DNA of 64,000 nucleotides from Streptomyces caelestis (GCF_014205255.1 NZ_JACHNE010000001.1:5270001-5334000), one strand, 5' to 3'; counted from the stretch's first letter, positions 8,249 through 16,659 are shown. Notes: generated by a model not told the origin, from the sequence alone. Numbers and translations: made by a program.

Positions 8249-8873
8249 CGCGACCGTCGGGCGGCAGCTGAAGCTGCGGCGGGAGGCGGTGGGGATGCGG
8301 GCCGCCGAGTTCGGGACGGCGGTCGGGTACGGCGAGGACATGGTCTACAAGATCGAGGGCGGGAAGCGGATCCCTCGGCAGGACTATCTGGTCAGGGCTG
8401 ATGCGGTACTGGGGGCGGGTGGGCTCATCGCGGCGACGTGGGAGGACGTGAAGAGGGTTCGGTATCCGAAGAGCGTGCGGGCTCTTGCGGAACTGGAGGG
8501 CAAGGCGGTTGAGCTGGGGGTGTACGTCGGGCTCAGCATCCATGGGCTGTTGCAGACGCCGGAGCATGCGCGCGCTTTGTTCGAGGCGTGGCAACCGCCG
8601 TACTCGGAGGAGGAAGTGGAGCACCTGGTCGCCGCACGTATGGCCAGGAAGTCGATCTTCGAGCGCTCTCCTGCTCCGGCGCTCAGCTTCGCCCTGGAAG
8701 AGGCGCCGCTGCGTCGGCGGGTTGGAGGCACAATGGTGTGGCGTCAGCAGCTCGAACACCTGCTGGGGGTGGCTCGATTGCGTAACGTCACGCTTCAGGT
8801 GATGCCGACGACGGCAGGCCCCCGGCTCGCACTCGCGCCGGAGGCCTGGTCGGACTTCGTGGCCTCCGTCTAG
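8241..8873 (+). pseudogene. XRE-DUF5753 regulator fused by deletion to the end of a DUF397 gene
   Basis: From IATVGRQLKLRREAVG the frame matches the helix-turn-helix and DUF5753 regulators of Streptomyces through RNVTLQVMPT. About 80 residues of DUF5753 that should follow are missing. Instead the frame jumps to AGPRLALAPEAWSDFVASV and a stop, which is the typical C-terminus of the DUF397 protein normally encoded just downstream. No proper start exists either: the frame continues upstream to 7977 through antisense of the ATPase remnant, with no ribosome binding site. Both ends of the gene have been lost, so this is a scar. A truncated DNA-binding product remains possible. Confidence 0.75.
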
Positions 8874-10246
8874 CGGTCGTTCCGAAGGACACTCACAGCG
8901 CGGTCGAACGCGGAGTCCCGCTTCTTGGCGAACTCCTCCTTGGTGAAGACCGGTTCGGTGAGGTGGGGTGGGATGCCCGTGCCGTCGTAGGTGTGGCCGG
9001 AGCGGTTGAGGAACTCCTCGTTCGGGAGGAAGGCGGTCATGCCGTTGGGCAGGTTGCGTTCCATGACGTCCGAGAAGACGCCCTGTGTGGGCTGACCGAT
9101 GCGGATGGTGCCGCCAGGACGGTTGATGAGGGCCTGGGTGAAGGTCTCGCCCGCGCTGACGGTTGAGCCTCCGGTCAGTACGGCGATGGGGCCGGTGTAG
9201 CGAGGCCCGTCGGCCGGGACGACCGGGATGGGCTCGGGGCGGGTGTGCCTGCCGGGTTCTGTGGGGTGGTTGCGGGCGCGTTTGGCGTAGGCGACGTAGG
9301 GCTTGTCCGTCAGGCGCTCGGCGATGTGGATGCCGAGGGCGTCGGACCCGCCGCCGTTGATGCGCAGATCGATGATCAGGCCCTTGAGGCGCTGGGTGCG
9401 GTCCGTGGTGAGGATCGTGTCGAGGGCCTTGTCGAGTTCGGCGAGGTGGGCGGCGTACGGGGCGTCCTCGGGGGTGTAGCCGCCGAAGCCGGAGATACGG
9501 AGGTAGCCCTGGTCCGCACTGCCGGGCAGGTCGGCGTAGGTGATCCGGCCGTTGGCGAAGTCCTGGCGGTACGGGGCGCCCTTGAGGTCGCGTTCGCCGA
9601 TGAACTTCTTGACCCTTGTGTCCATCGCCTGCGTGGGCAGTTCGGTGCCGGGGCGGACCTGGGCGAAGACGCCGTCTCCGTCTCGGACCGCGACGTGGGC
9701 GTCGTAGAGGGGGCGGACCATGTCGCTGAAGACGGCGAAGAGTTCCTGGCGGGTGGTGTCCTGGTCGACCTTCGGGCGGTAGCGGTCCCGGGTGGCCTGC
9801 CAGTCGATGCCCTTCGCGGCGAAGAAGGGGTAGTTCTCGGCGAAGGAGTGCCAGAAGACGTCGAAGGCGGTGCGCGGGTCCTTGGGTGTGGGGCGGGTGC
9901 AGTCGGCGGGGAGGGCGTGGATCCGCCGCAGGGTGCGGTGGCCGACGGAGCTGTCCGCGCCGAGGGAGGCACGGTTCTCGTTCGGGCCGGGGCGGACGGT
10001 CAGGACGGTGCCGTAGGCGGTGGTGTACGTGCCCGGGCCGGTGCGCCGGGCGGTGTCGCCCTTGAGGCAGCTGACCGATGTGGTCTGGAACTCCTGGAAG
10101 GTGTCGCCGTCGAGGGAGAGGACGGTGCCGTAGCCGTCCATGCGCCAGAGGCCGTCGGTACTCGGCTTGCCGGGTGTGGCGACGGCGGGTGCTGCGGTGG
10201 CTGCGGCGAGGGCCAGGGTGAGGGCGGTGGCTGTGACGGTGCGCAT
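8870..10246 (-). CDS. Secreted S41-family (C-terminal processing) peptidase
   Basis: A 458-residue protein starting at ATG 10246 (GGGGACC upstream). Residues 1-24 are a Sec signal peptide ending PAVATP. A Tricorn/CPP-like S41 core follows: LKGLIIDLRINGGGSDALG is the substrate-binding strand and Ser364 in GGSTVSAGETF is the likely nucleophile. No clear PDZ domain is visible. It probably acts outside the cell on peptides. Its stop overlaps that of the fused XRE pseudogene by three bases. The frame remains open to 10435, but that extension lacks coding character. Confidence 0.85.
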   Translation of the reverse strand: MRTVTATALTLALAAATAAPAVATPGKPSTDGLWRMDGYGTVLSLDGDTFQEFQTTSVSCLKGDTARRTGPGTYTTAYGTVLTVRPGPNENRASLGADSSVGHRTLRRIHALPADCTRPTPKDPRTAFDVFWHSFAENYPFFAAKGIDWQATRDRYRPKVDQDTTRQELFAVFSDMVRPLYDAHVAVRDGDGVFAQVRPGTELPTQAMDTRVKKFIGERDLKGAPYRQDFANGRITYADLPGSADQGYLRISGFGGYTPEDAPYAAHLAELDKALDTILTTDRTQRLKGLIIDLRINGGGSDALGIHIAERLTDKPYVAYAKRARNHPTEPGRHTRPEPIPVVPADGPRYTGPIAVLTGGSTVSAGETFTQALINRPGGTIRIGQPTQGVFSDVMERNLPNGMTAFLPNEEFLNRSGHTYDGTGIPPHLTEPVFTKEEFAKKRDSAFDRAVSVLRNDR

Positions 10247-10383
10247 GATGGGTCCCCGTTTTCGTGGTCGTGGGTCACTACGGTGACCGGGGGAGTGGGG
10301 GACAGGCCATCCGGTGGGCTGGTGGACGGGGGTGGGGGCAGCCCCCGGACCGGTTCGCCGCTGCCGGGCAGTAAGAATGAGGC

Positions 10384-10899
10384 ATGACTTCGGAACCGGC
10401 TCACGACCACCTCGACCTGGACGCGATCGAGGCACTGTGTGCAGCCGCGACCCCGGACACCGTATTCGCCGCCAGGGCCAGGGAAGCGGTGCCGCGACTG
10501 GTGGCGGAGGTCAGGCGCCTGCGCTGGCTCGTCGAGTACGGGGCGTGTCCCACGGCGGGCACGACGGGCACGGAGTTCGTGCTTCCGCTCGACGAGGAGA
10601 TGCTCGCGTACTTCCGTGAGATGGCGGACGTGCTGGTGGAGCGGGTCGGTATCTCCCGGGCGGAGGCGGTCGCGAGGATCAACGCCTCGTACGGGACGCG
10701 GCAATGGGTCGCCCTGGATCTACAGCTCATGGGCCACGAGCTGCCCGAGTACTGGGCCTACGGTGTGTACTACGGCCCGGACAGCCAGCACCGCCTGCCG
10801 ATCGGAGCCCCGAACGCGGACGCGGACATCGACTTCAGCACGCATCCCGTACGCCCCGCACCGCCGAAGGACTCACCGTTCTGGACGCTGGAGGAGTAG
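10384..10899 (+). CDS. Unknown protein, probably leaderless
   Basis: A 171-residue acidic, soluble protein with no membrane segment or signal. The N-terminal half is helical (AIEALCAAATPDTVFAARAR, VAEVRRLRWLVEYG). The C-terminal half is rich in Trp, Tyr and Pro (ELPEYWAYGVYYGPDSQHRL). TAAGAAT lies 6 bases before the ATG, so the mRNA may start at the start codon. It is divergent from the S41 peptidase. No family was recognised. Confidence 0.65.
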   Translation: MTSEPAHDHLDLDAIEALCAAATPDTVFAARAREAVPRLVAEVRRLRWLVEYGACPTAGTTGTEFVLPLDEEMLAYFREMADVLVERVGISRAEAVARINASYGTRQWVALDLQLMGHELPEYWAYGVYYGPDSQHRLPIGAPNADADIDFSTHPVRPAPPKDSPFWTLEE

Positions 10900-10962
10900 T
10901 GGCACGATGAGCGCACGAGTGATCGACTGTCGAGTGATCGAGCGAACGGGGAGGCCGGCGTC

Positions 10963-11610
10963 ATGGCCCGCTACATGGAGGCACTGACCGTCGAGAGGGG
11001 CGGGTTCCGGATCAAGGTGCCGGAGTCGTGGTGGGAGTTCGACGTACGGCCGGAGTCGCGGGACGACTCGATCCGGCGGATGGTGAACGAACGGGTGCGG
11101 CAGCGGCCGGAGTTGGAGCAGTACCGGGACACGTACGTCGACTTCCTCCGGAAGGCGGCTGTGGATGCGTGGAAGTCGGGCGCGCTGTACTGCGGCTGCA
11201 TGGCAGAGAGCTTCGGCGGGGACACGCCGATCACGGGGTCGGTGACCGTCTCCCTGGTGGGCGGGCGCAACGAGCGCGGTGAGCCGCTGTCGAACGACCC
11301 GGCCGTCATAGCGAGCCAGCTCGCCGTCAAGGAGGCCAAGCGGGAGGGCGACTCCTGGCGGAAGGTGACGACCGTCGACATCCCCGGAGTCGGCCCGGCG
11401 GCACGGACGTTCGGCATTGAGGACATCGTCGTACCCGGCGACCCGCTCAATCGCGCGATCCGCGCTGTGCTGATGCAGACGTACATCCCGGTGCCGGGCC
11501 AGGAGGGCAAGGTGGCCCTGGTCGCCGGCAGTAGCCAGGTCCTCGACCTCGCGGACTCGTTCTTCGACATCTTCGACGCGATCACGTCGACGTTCCGCTT
11601 CACGGGCTGA
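10963..11610 (+). CDS. Unknown actinobacterial protein
   Basis: A 215-residue protein with no signal peptide. It opens EALTVERGGFRIKVPESWWE, a pattern shared by uncharacterised Streptomyces proteins often near type VII secretion or toxin genes; I cannot assign a function. GGGGAGG before the ATG supports this start. It lies in a run of small accessory genes that ends with immunity-type proteins. Confidence 0.65.
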   Translation: MARYMEALTVERGGFRIKVPESWWEFDVRPESRDDSIRRMVNERVRQRPELEQYRDTYVDFLRKAAVDAWKSGALYCGCMAESFGGDTPITGSVTVSLVGGRNERGEPLSNDPAVIASQLAVKEAKREGDSWRKVTTVDIPGVGPAARTFGIEDIVVPGDPLNRAIRAVLMQTYIPVPGQEGKVALVAGSSQVLDLADSFFDIFDAITSTFRFTG

Positions 11611-11827
11611 TGTCCTGCTGATGTTTCGTGGTGGGACTGGGAGAGCGGCCGCAGATCACGTTGCGAGCCCCACCTTTCCGTCGAACGATTGTGCCTTGTA
11701 AGTTCACGTGTGCACACGGTTGTTGATGGACCGGCCGGCGAGTGTCACTACTGGGGGCAAGTTCATCGCTGCCGCTCTCAATCTCGAGGAGTGGCATTGC
11801 GATCATGGAAGCGACGATCGCCCGTAA

Positions 11828-12319
11828 ATGGTTGACGTAAGTGGAGAACTGAGTCGGCTGTCTGATCTTGACAGGCTCACTGGTCAGGCCGTGGAAGCGG
11901 TTCTCGCCGCATCGGGCTGGGAAGGCGAGCGCAGGAATCCGGCAAAGGGATGGGCGACCACCTGGCGGCGTGACGACGCCGGCGCCTGGATCCAGGGCGA
12001 CGGGCCCGTGGAGGTGGAGTTCACGCTCTGGTCTCGCGAGGTCGCTGACGAGTGGCCCGACCCGGACACGTACCTGGACGACTTGTACGACGCCGCTGTC
12101 GCCGAACTCCCGGGGGTCGTCTCCCAGTTCGAGTCCGGGGTGCTCGGCACTCGCCTCGAGGTGTGCGACGAGGACCTGACGGGCGGGGCGGATTTCATCG
12201 ACCAGACCGCATGGAGGTTCTCCGGCAAGGTCCTCCTGACAGGGGTCAAGCACGACGACACCGAAGCACCGGTGCAGCTCGTCGTCGTCCTGCGCGAGGG
12301 TGATGTAAGTGCGTGCTGA
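11828..12319 (+). CDS. Unknown acidic protein, possible immunity protein
   Basis: A 163-residue acidic protein without signal or membrane segment. Conserved-looking features are LAASGWEGERRNPAKGW near the N-terminus and Trp-rich strands (EFTLWSREVADEWPDPDTYL). The next gene, a SUKH-3 member, overlaps its 3' end by 11 bases, so the two were co-translated. Such pairs are typical of polymorphic-toxin immunity clusters; the assignment by context is an inference. The ribosome binding site is weak. Confidence 0.55.
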   Translation: MVDVSGELSRLSDLDRLTGQAVEAVLAASGWEGERRNPAKGWATTWRRDDAGAWIQGDGPVEVEFTLWSREVADEWPDPDTYLDDLYDAAVAELPGVVSQFESGVLGTRLEVCDEDLTGGADFIDQTAWRFSGKVLLTGVKHDDTEAPVQLVVVLREGDVSAC

Positions 12320-12684
12320 TCAGGCACCTGGCTCGTCCCCGCGGACCGATGAAGTGCTGCGGCGTGCGGGCTGGCGGCCCTGCCGTTCAGTGACCACGGA
12401 CACCGGGGAGTCGGTCCTGCGCGAGTGCGGGTCCTTTGTGGCCTACGACGCCGCGCGTCGGTTCCTCTCCGAGTGCGGCGGCCTGGTGACGTACGGCTGG
12501 CCCGCCGACACGATCACCACGTCGTCGGCCGTCCGGTTCGACCCACTCAGGGCCGGATGGCAGGACGAGCGGTACGACGGCGAGCCGGGAAGCGGGAGAG
12601 CTCCTCTACCCCCTGGGCCAGCGGACGAGGGGCGTCGGCCTCCCGGGTATCAGCGAGGACGGAGCACCCCAGGAGATGTCGTGA
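12309..12684 (+). pseudogene. SUKH-3-type immunity gene, frameshifted and truncated
   Basis: From the GTG at 12309, LRRAGWRPCRSVTTDTGES and DAARRFLSECGGLVTYGW match SUKH-3 immunity proteins. Between about 12570 and 12592 the frame breaks. The expected continuation, ELLYPLGQRTRGVGLPGISE, is found in the next frame and ends at TGA 12682-12684. The usual last 30-40 residues after ISEDG are also missing. The frameshift artificially joins this gene to the SMI1/KNR4 gene downstream in the original frame. It is probably non-functional unless the indel is a sequencing error. Confidence 0.7.
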
Positions 12685-13217
12685 CCGCACGCGACGAACT
12701 CCTGCGCATCGTGCCGCCGCCCGTCGGCGTCGAGATCCACGTCGACTGGGCCGAGGTCGAGGAGGCCCTCGGCGTAGCGCTGCCGGACGACTACAAGTGG
12801 CTCGTCGAGCGGTACGGGCCGGGGTCCCTCGATGACTTCCTGTACATCTTCCAGCCGGAATCGCCCTTCTCCATGACCCGTCTCCTGGAATCATCGGAGC
12901 GGGCCGCGGAGATCCTGGACCAGGCGCGGGAGAGGGGTGGGAACATCCCGTACGAGACCGACGAACTGCTGGCCGTGGCGGCAACGGACAATCGCGACAC
13001 GATCTACTGGGTGACCCGTCCGGAGGACGAGCCGAATTCCTGGACCACCACGGCCAACGGCGCGCGCAACATGAAGTGGCCGCACTTCGAAGGCGGACTC
13101 GTCGAGTTCCTGGCTGCGGTGATGTCCGGTGCGCATCGCGTGGACGTCTTTCCGCAGGTTTTCCCCCGAAAGCCGGTGTTCTCCCCCTACCCGGCTCCGG
13201 ATGCGCGCCGACGCTGA
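12681..13217 (+). CDS. SMI1/KNR4 (SUKH-1) family protein
   Basis: A 178-residue protein starting at GTG 12681, with AGGAG 6 bases before it and a GTGA overlap with the SUKH-3 stop. VDWAEVEEALGVALPDDYKW followed by LVERYGPGSLDDFLYIF is the classic SUKH-1 N-terminal signature. SUKH proteins are mostly immunity proteins against contact-dependent or secreted toxins. No toxin gene is nearby, so it may be an orphan immunity gene. Confidence 0.8.
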   Translation: MTARDELLRIVPPPVGVEIHVDWAEVEEALGVALPDDYKWLVERYGPGSLDDFLYIFQPESPFSMTRLLESSERAAEILDQARERGGNIPYETDELLAVAATDNRDTIYWVTRPEDEPNSWTTTANGARNMKWPHFEGGLVEFLAAVMSGAHRVDVFPQVFPRKPVFSPYPAPDARRR

Positions 13218-13309
13218 TCATCAGGCAGCTTCTCGCCGCGCAGTATCTCCCTGCCCAGCGTGGACCATGCGTCACCGTGAGGTACAACCACGAGTACTCC
13301 GACCTCGGT

Positions 13310-13337
13310 TTGACCTACGTCACCCCCGGGGTATTCT
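13310..13337 (+). promoter_or_regulatory. Promoter of the S10 operon
   Basis: TTGACC (13310-13315), 16 bases, then TATTCT (13332-13337). This is a near-consensus housekeeping promoter on the correct strand, with no gene between it and rpsJ. Confidence 0.75.
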
Positions 13338-13353
13338 CTCCGGCTCGATTGGC

Positions 13354-13378
13354 GTCTGCCATGCCCCGTATGGCAGAC
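13354..13378 (+). promoter_or_regulatory. Inverted repeat at the 5' end of the rpsJ leader
   Basis: GTCTGCCAT (13354-13362) and ATGGCAGAC (13370-13378) are perfect 9-bp arms around GCCCCGT. It starts about 10 bases after the predicted transcription start, so it would form a 5'-terminal RNA hairpin, or serve as an operator. Confidence 0.5.
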
Positions 13379-13635
13379 TGTCCGAGTTGCTCGGTCGAGT
13401 GTTGATGCTGCGCGCCTCCCGCCGGGAGGACCGGAAGCGAGTCCCACAGTACTCGTCGCCCTAACTGCCACACGGCAGCGCTGGGGCGGACGTACGGGAA
13501 TCTTTCGGGAAGCGTCAGTGCGGCACCGGCCAGGCACCCGGTGGCCTTCTAGGTCCCGGTCTGCGGTTCCGGAAGGGCCGTGCGCATTCCCTGCAGGGAT
13601 GTTCGAACCAAGGGGCATCTGTGTCAGCGGAAGAG

Positions 13636-13660
13636 CGACACGCCCGACCGCGTGGGTCGG
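13636..13660 (+). promoter_or_regulatory. Leader hairpin element shared with rpsL
   Basis: CGACAC, one purine, then CCCGACC-GCGT-GGGTCGG (stem 13643-13649 with 13654-13660). It lies 59 bases before rpsJ. It matches 1960-1984 at 24 of 25 bases, including the unpaired 5' flank and the loop. Confidence 0.7.
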
Positions 13661-13719
13661 ACAGAAGGGCTGGAACGCCGGGTTCCAGAGCGTTACGAGA
13701 GACAGGACTACTAGTAGCC

Positions 13720-14028
13720 ATGGCGGGACAGAAGATCCGCATCCGGCTCAAGGCCTACGACCACGAGGTCATCGACTCCTCGGCGAAGAAGATCGTCGAG
13801 ACGGTGACGCGTACTGGTGCGTCGGTCGCGGGCCCGGTGCCGCTGCCCACTGAGAAGAACGTGTACTGCGTCATCAAGTCGCCGCACAAGTACAAGGACT
13901 CGCGCGAGCACTTCGAGATGCGCACCCACAAGCGCCTGATCGACATCCTCGACCCCACCCCCAAGACCGTTGACTCTCTGATGCGACTCGACCTCCCGGC
14001 CGGTGTCGACATCGAGATCAAGCTCTGA
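13720..14028 (+). CDS. rpsJ: 30S ribosomal protein S10
   Basis: A 102-residue S10 starting MAGQKIRIRLKAYDHEVID. It binds 16S rRNA in the 30S head and, as NusE, joins the antitermination complex. The start is the ATG at 13720; the frame stays open for 99 bases upstream, but that is leader. First gene of the S10 operon; rplC follows after 17 bases. Confidence 0.98.
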   Translation: MAGQKIRIRLKAYDHEVIDSSAKKIVETVTRTGASVAGPVPLPTEKNVYCVIKSPHKYKDSREHFEMRTHKRLIDILDPTPKTVDSLMRLDLPAGVDIEIKL

Positions 14029-14045
14029 GGCCGGTGATCTGAGAG

Positions 14046-14690
14046 ATGGCTAAGCAGATCAAGGGCATCCTGGGCGAGAAGCTCGGTATGACGCAGGTGT
14101 GGGACGCGAACAACCGCGTCGTCCCGGTCACCGTCGTCAAGGCCGGGCCCAACGTCGTCACCCAGGTCCGTACGAACGATGTCGACGGCTACGAGTCCGT
14201 CCAGATCGCCTTCGGCGAGATCGACCCGCGCAAGGTGAACAAGCCCCTCAAGGGCCACTTCTCCAAGGCCGACGTCACCCCCCGTCGCCACCTCGTCGAG
14301 ATCCGCACCGCGGACGCCTCCGAGTACACGCTGGGCCAGGAGATCACCGCTGAGGTGTTCGAGGCCGGCGTGAAGGTCGACGTGACCGGCAAGAGCAAGG
14401 GCAAGGGCTTCGCCGGTGTCATGAAGCGCCACAACTTCCGTGGCCTCGGCGCCGGACACGGCACCCAGCGCAAGCACCGCTCTCCCGGTTCCATCGGTGG
14501 CTGCGCCACCCCGGGCCGTGTGTTCAAGGGCCTCCGCATGGCGGGTCGCATGGGCAACGAGCGGGTCACCACCCAGAACCTGACCGTCCACGCCGTTGAC
14601 GCGGAGAAGGGTCTGCTGCTCATCAAGGGCGCGGTTCCCGGTCCGAACGGCGGCCTCGTCCTGGTCCGCACCGCGGCCAAGGGGGCCTGA
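14046..14690 (+). CDS. rplC: 50S ribosomal protein L3
   Basis: A 214-residue L3 starting MAKQIKGILGEKLGMTQVWD. It carries the basic central loop HNFRGLGAGHGTQRKHRSPG that reaches toward the peptidyl transferase centre and an early assembly site on 23S rRNA. It ends 4 bases before rplD. Confidence 0.98.
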   Translation: MAKQIKGILGEKLGMTQVWDANNRVVPVTVVKAGPNVVTQVRTNDVDGYESVQIAFGEIDPRKVNKPLKGHFSKADVTPRRHLVEIRTADASEYTLGQEITAEVFEAGVKVDVTGKSKGKGFAGVMKRHNFRGLGAGHGTQRKHRSPGSIGGCATPGRVFKGLRMAGRMGNERVTTQNLTVHAVDAEKGLLLIKGAVPGPNGGLVLVRTAAKGA

Positions 14691-14694
14691 GGTA

Positions 14695-15351
14695 ATGAGC
14701 ACTGTTGACATCCTTTCGCCGGCGGGCGACAAGGCCGGTTCCGTCGAGCTCCCCGCGGAGATCTTCGACGTTGAGAAGGTCAGCATTCCGCTGATCCACC
14801 AGGTCGTCGTCGCACAGCTGGCCGCTGCCCGCCAGGGCACGCACAAGACCAAGACCCGTGGCGAGGTCCGCGGCGGTGGCAAGAAGCCTTACCGCCAGAA
14901 GGGCACCGGTCGCGCCCGTCAGGGTTCGACCCGCGCGCCGCAGTTCGCCGGTGGTGGCGTCGTGCACGGTCCCGTGCCGCGCGACTACTCGCAGCGGACG
15001 CCCAAGAAGATGAAGGCTGCCGCGCTGCGTCACGCCCTCACCGACCGGGCCCGTCACAACCGCATCCACGTCGTCTCCGGCGTGGTCGAGGGCGAGACCC
15101 CCTCCACGAAGGCCGCCAAGAGCCTGTTCGGCAAGATCAGCGAGCGCAAGAACCTGCTCCTGGTCGTCGACCGCTCCGACGAGGCCGCGTGGCTGTCCGC
15201 CCGCAACCTGCCCCAGGTCCACATCCTGGAGCCGGGCCAGCTGAACACGTACGACGTTCTCGTCTCGGACGACGTGGTCTTCACCAAGGCCGCTTTCGAG
15301 TCCTTCGTCGCCGGCCCGAAGGCCAACGACACCGAAGGGAGCGAGGTCTGA
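14695..15351 (+). CDS. rplD: 50S ribosomal protein L4
   Basis: A 218-residue L4 from ATG 14695 (MSTVDILSPAG). The extended loop with KKPYRQKGTGRARQGSTRAP lines the peptide exit tunnel, where macrolide-resistance changes occur in other species; nothing unusual is seen. In Gram-negatives L4 represses the S10 operon through its leader; whether this holds here is unknown. The stop overlaps the rplW start (ATGA). Confidence 0.97.
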   Translation: MSTVDILSPAGDKAGSVELPAEIFDVEKVSIPLIHQVVVAQLAAARQGTHKTKTRGEVRGGGKKPYRQKGTGRARQGSTRAPQFAGGGVVHGPVPRDYSQRTPKKMKAAALRHALTDRARHNRIHVVSGVVEGETPSTKAAKSLFGKISERKNLLLVVDRSDEAAWLSARNLPQVHILEPGQLNTYDVLVSDDVVFTKAAFESFVAGPKANDTEGSEV

Positions 15352-15770
15352 TGGCCATCCGTCACCCCGCTATCGCCTCGAAGGCCGCGAAGAAGGCCAA
15401 GGAGGCTCGCGTCAAGAAGGCGCGGCGCCACGCCACCGAGGGCAAGAACACCGTCGAGACCCCGCTGAGCAAGTCCTTCACGGACCCCCGTGACGTGCTG
15501 CTCAAGCCGGTCGTCTCGGAGAAGAGCTACGCGCTCCTCGACGAGGGCAAGTACACGTTCATCGTCGACCCGAGCGCCAACAAGACCCAGATCAAGCAGG
15601 CCGTGCAGTCGGTCTTCTCGGTCAAGGTCACCGGGGTCAACACGATCAACCGCCAGGGCAAGCGCAAGCGCACCAAGACCGGTTTCGGTCAGCGTGCCGG
15701 CTCCAAGCGCGCGATCGTGACCCTCGCTGAGGGCGACCGTATCGACATCTTCGGCGGTCCGACCGCCTGA
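15351..15770 (+). CDS. rplW: 50S ribosomal protein L23
   Basis: A 139-residue L23 whose ATG overlaps the rplD stop. The conserved core starts near LSKSFTDPRDVLLKPVVSEK. About 40 Lys/Ala-rich residues precede it, longer than the roughly 100-residue L23 of other bacteria and typical of Streptomyces. It sits at the tunnel exit and docks SRP and trigger factor. Confidence 0.97.
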   Translation: MAIRHPAIASKAAKKAKEARVKKARRHATEGKNTVETPLSKSFTDPRDVLLKPVVSEKSYALLDEGKYTFIVDPSANKTQIKQAVQSVFSVKVTGVNTINRQGKRKRTKTGFGQRAGSKRAIVTLAEGDRIDIFGGPTA

Positions 15771-15782
15771 CGGCGGTCCGGA

Positions 15783-15800
15783 TCGTCCGATATCGGACGA
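15783..15800. promoter_or_regulatory. Perfect 18-bp palindrome between rplW and rplB
   Basis: TCGTCCGATATCGGACGA reads the same on both strands. In RNA it forms a 7-bp stem with an ATAT loop, directly before the rplB ribosome binding site. It may affect rplB translation or mRNA processing. Confidence 0.5.
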
Positions 15801-15810
15801 GGACTGAGAA

Positions 15811-16647
15811 ATGGGAATCCGCAAGTACAAGCCGACTACGCCGGGCCGTCGTGGCTCCAGCGTCGCCGACTTCGTCGAGGTCACGCGGTCCACGCCGGAG
15901 AAGTCGCTGGTTCGCCCGCTGCACAGCAAGGGCGGCCGTAACAGTTCCGGTCGTGTGACCGTTCGCCACCAGGGTGGCGGACACAAGCGCGCCTACCGAG
16001 TGATCGACTTCCGTCGTCACGACAAGGACGGCGTGCCGGCGAAGGTCGCGCACATCGAGTACGACCCCAACCGCACCGCGCGCATCGCGCTGCTGCACTA
16101 CGCGGACGGCGAGAAGCGCTACATCCTCGCCCCGCGCAACCTGCAGCAGGGTGACCGCGTCGAGAACGGTCCCGGGGCAGACATCAAGCCGGGCAACAAC
16201 CTGGCGCTCCGCAACATCCCGGTCGGTACCACGATCCACGCGATCGAGCTCCGTCCGGGCGGTGGCGCCAAGTTCGCCCGCTCCGCCGGTGCTTCCGTGC
16301 AGCTGCTCGCGAAGGAGGGCTCCTACGCCCACCTGCGCATGCCGTCCGGTGAGATCCGCCTGGTCGACGTCCGCTGCCGCGCCACCGTCGGCGAGGTCGG
16401 CAACGCCGAGCAGAGCAACATCAACTGGGGCAAGGCCGGCCGCAAGCGCTGGCTGGGCGTCCGCCCGACCGTGCGTGGTGTGGTCATGAACCCGGTTGAC
16501 CACCCGCACGGTGGTGGTGAGGGCCGTACCTCCGGTGGTCGCCACCCGGTGTCCCCGTGGGGCAAGAAGGAAGGCCGTACTCGTTCGCCCAAGAAGGCGT
16601 CGAACAAGTACATCGTCCGCCGCCGCAAGACGAACAAGAAGCGCTAG
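15811..16647 (+). CDS. rplB: 50S ribosomal protein L2
   Basis: A 278-residue L2 starting MGIRKYKPTTPGRRGSS. The C-terminal part has the near-invariant VMNPVDHPHGGGEGRTSGG, whose His is close to the peptidyl transferase centre. It is needed for subunit association. rpsS follows after 12 bases. Confidence 0.98.
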   Translation: MGIRKYKPTTPGRRGSSVADFVEVTRSTPEKSLVRPLHSKGGRNSSGRVTVRHQGGGHKRAYRVIDFRRHDKDGVPAKVAHIEYDPNRTARIALLHYADGEKRYILAPRNLQQGDRVENGPGADIKPGNNLALRNIPVGTTIHAIELRPGGGAKFARSAGASVQLLAKEGSYAHLRMPSGEIRLVDVRCRATVGEVGNAEQSNINWGKAGRKRWLGVRPTVRGVVMNPVDHPHGGGEGRTSGGRHPVSPWGKKEGRTRSPKKASNKYIVRRRKTNKKR

Positions 16648-16659
16648 GAGCGGGTTTAG

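Larger units (their letters stand above)
13218..13719 (+). promoter_or_regulatory. Intergenic region and long 5' leader of the S10 operon
   Basis: A 502-base gap without a convincing gene. It holds the rpsJ promoter (13310-13337), a perfect 9-bp inverted repeat just after the expected start site (13354-13378), and the hairpin shared with rpsL (13636-13660). The transcript leader would be about 375 nt, long enough for ribosomal-protein feedback control. Confidence 0.7.

Noticed and set aside
12309..13217. One 302-residue two-domain SUKH fusion protein
   Set aside because: Homology switches frame inside SUKH-3, and the second domain has its own GTG and ribosome binding site at 12681, so these are two genes.
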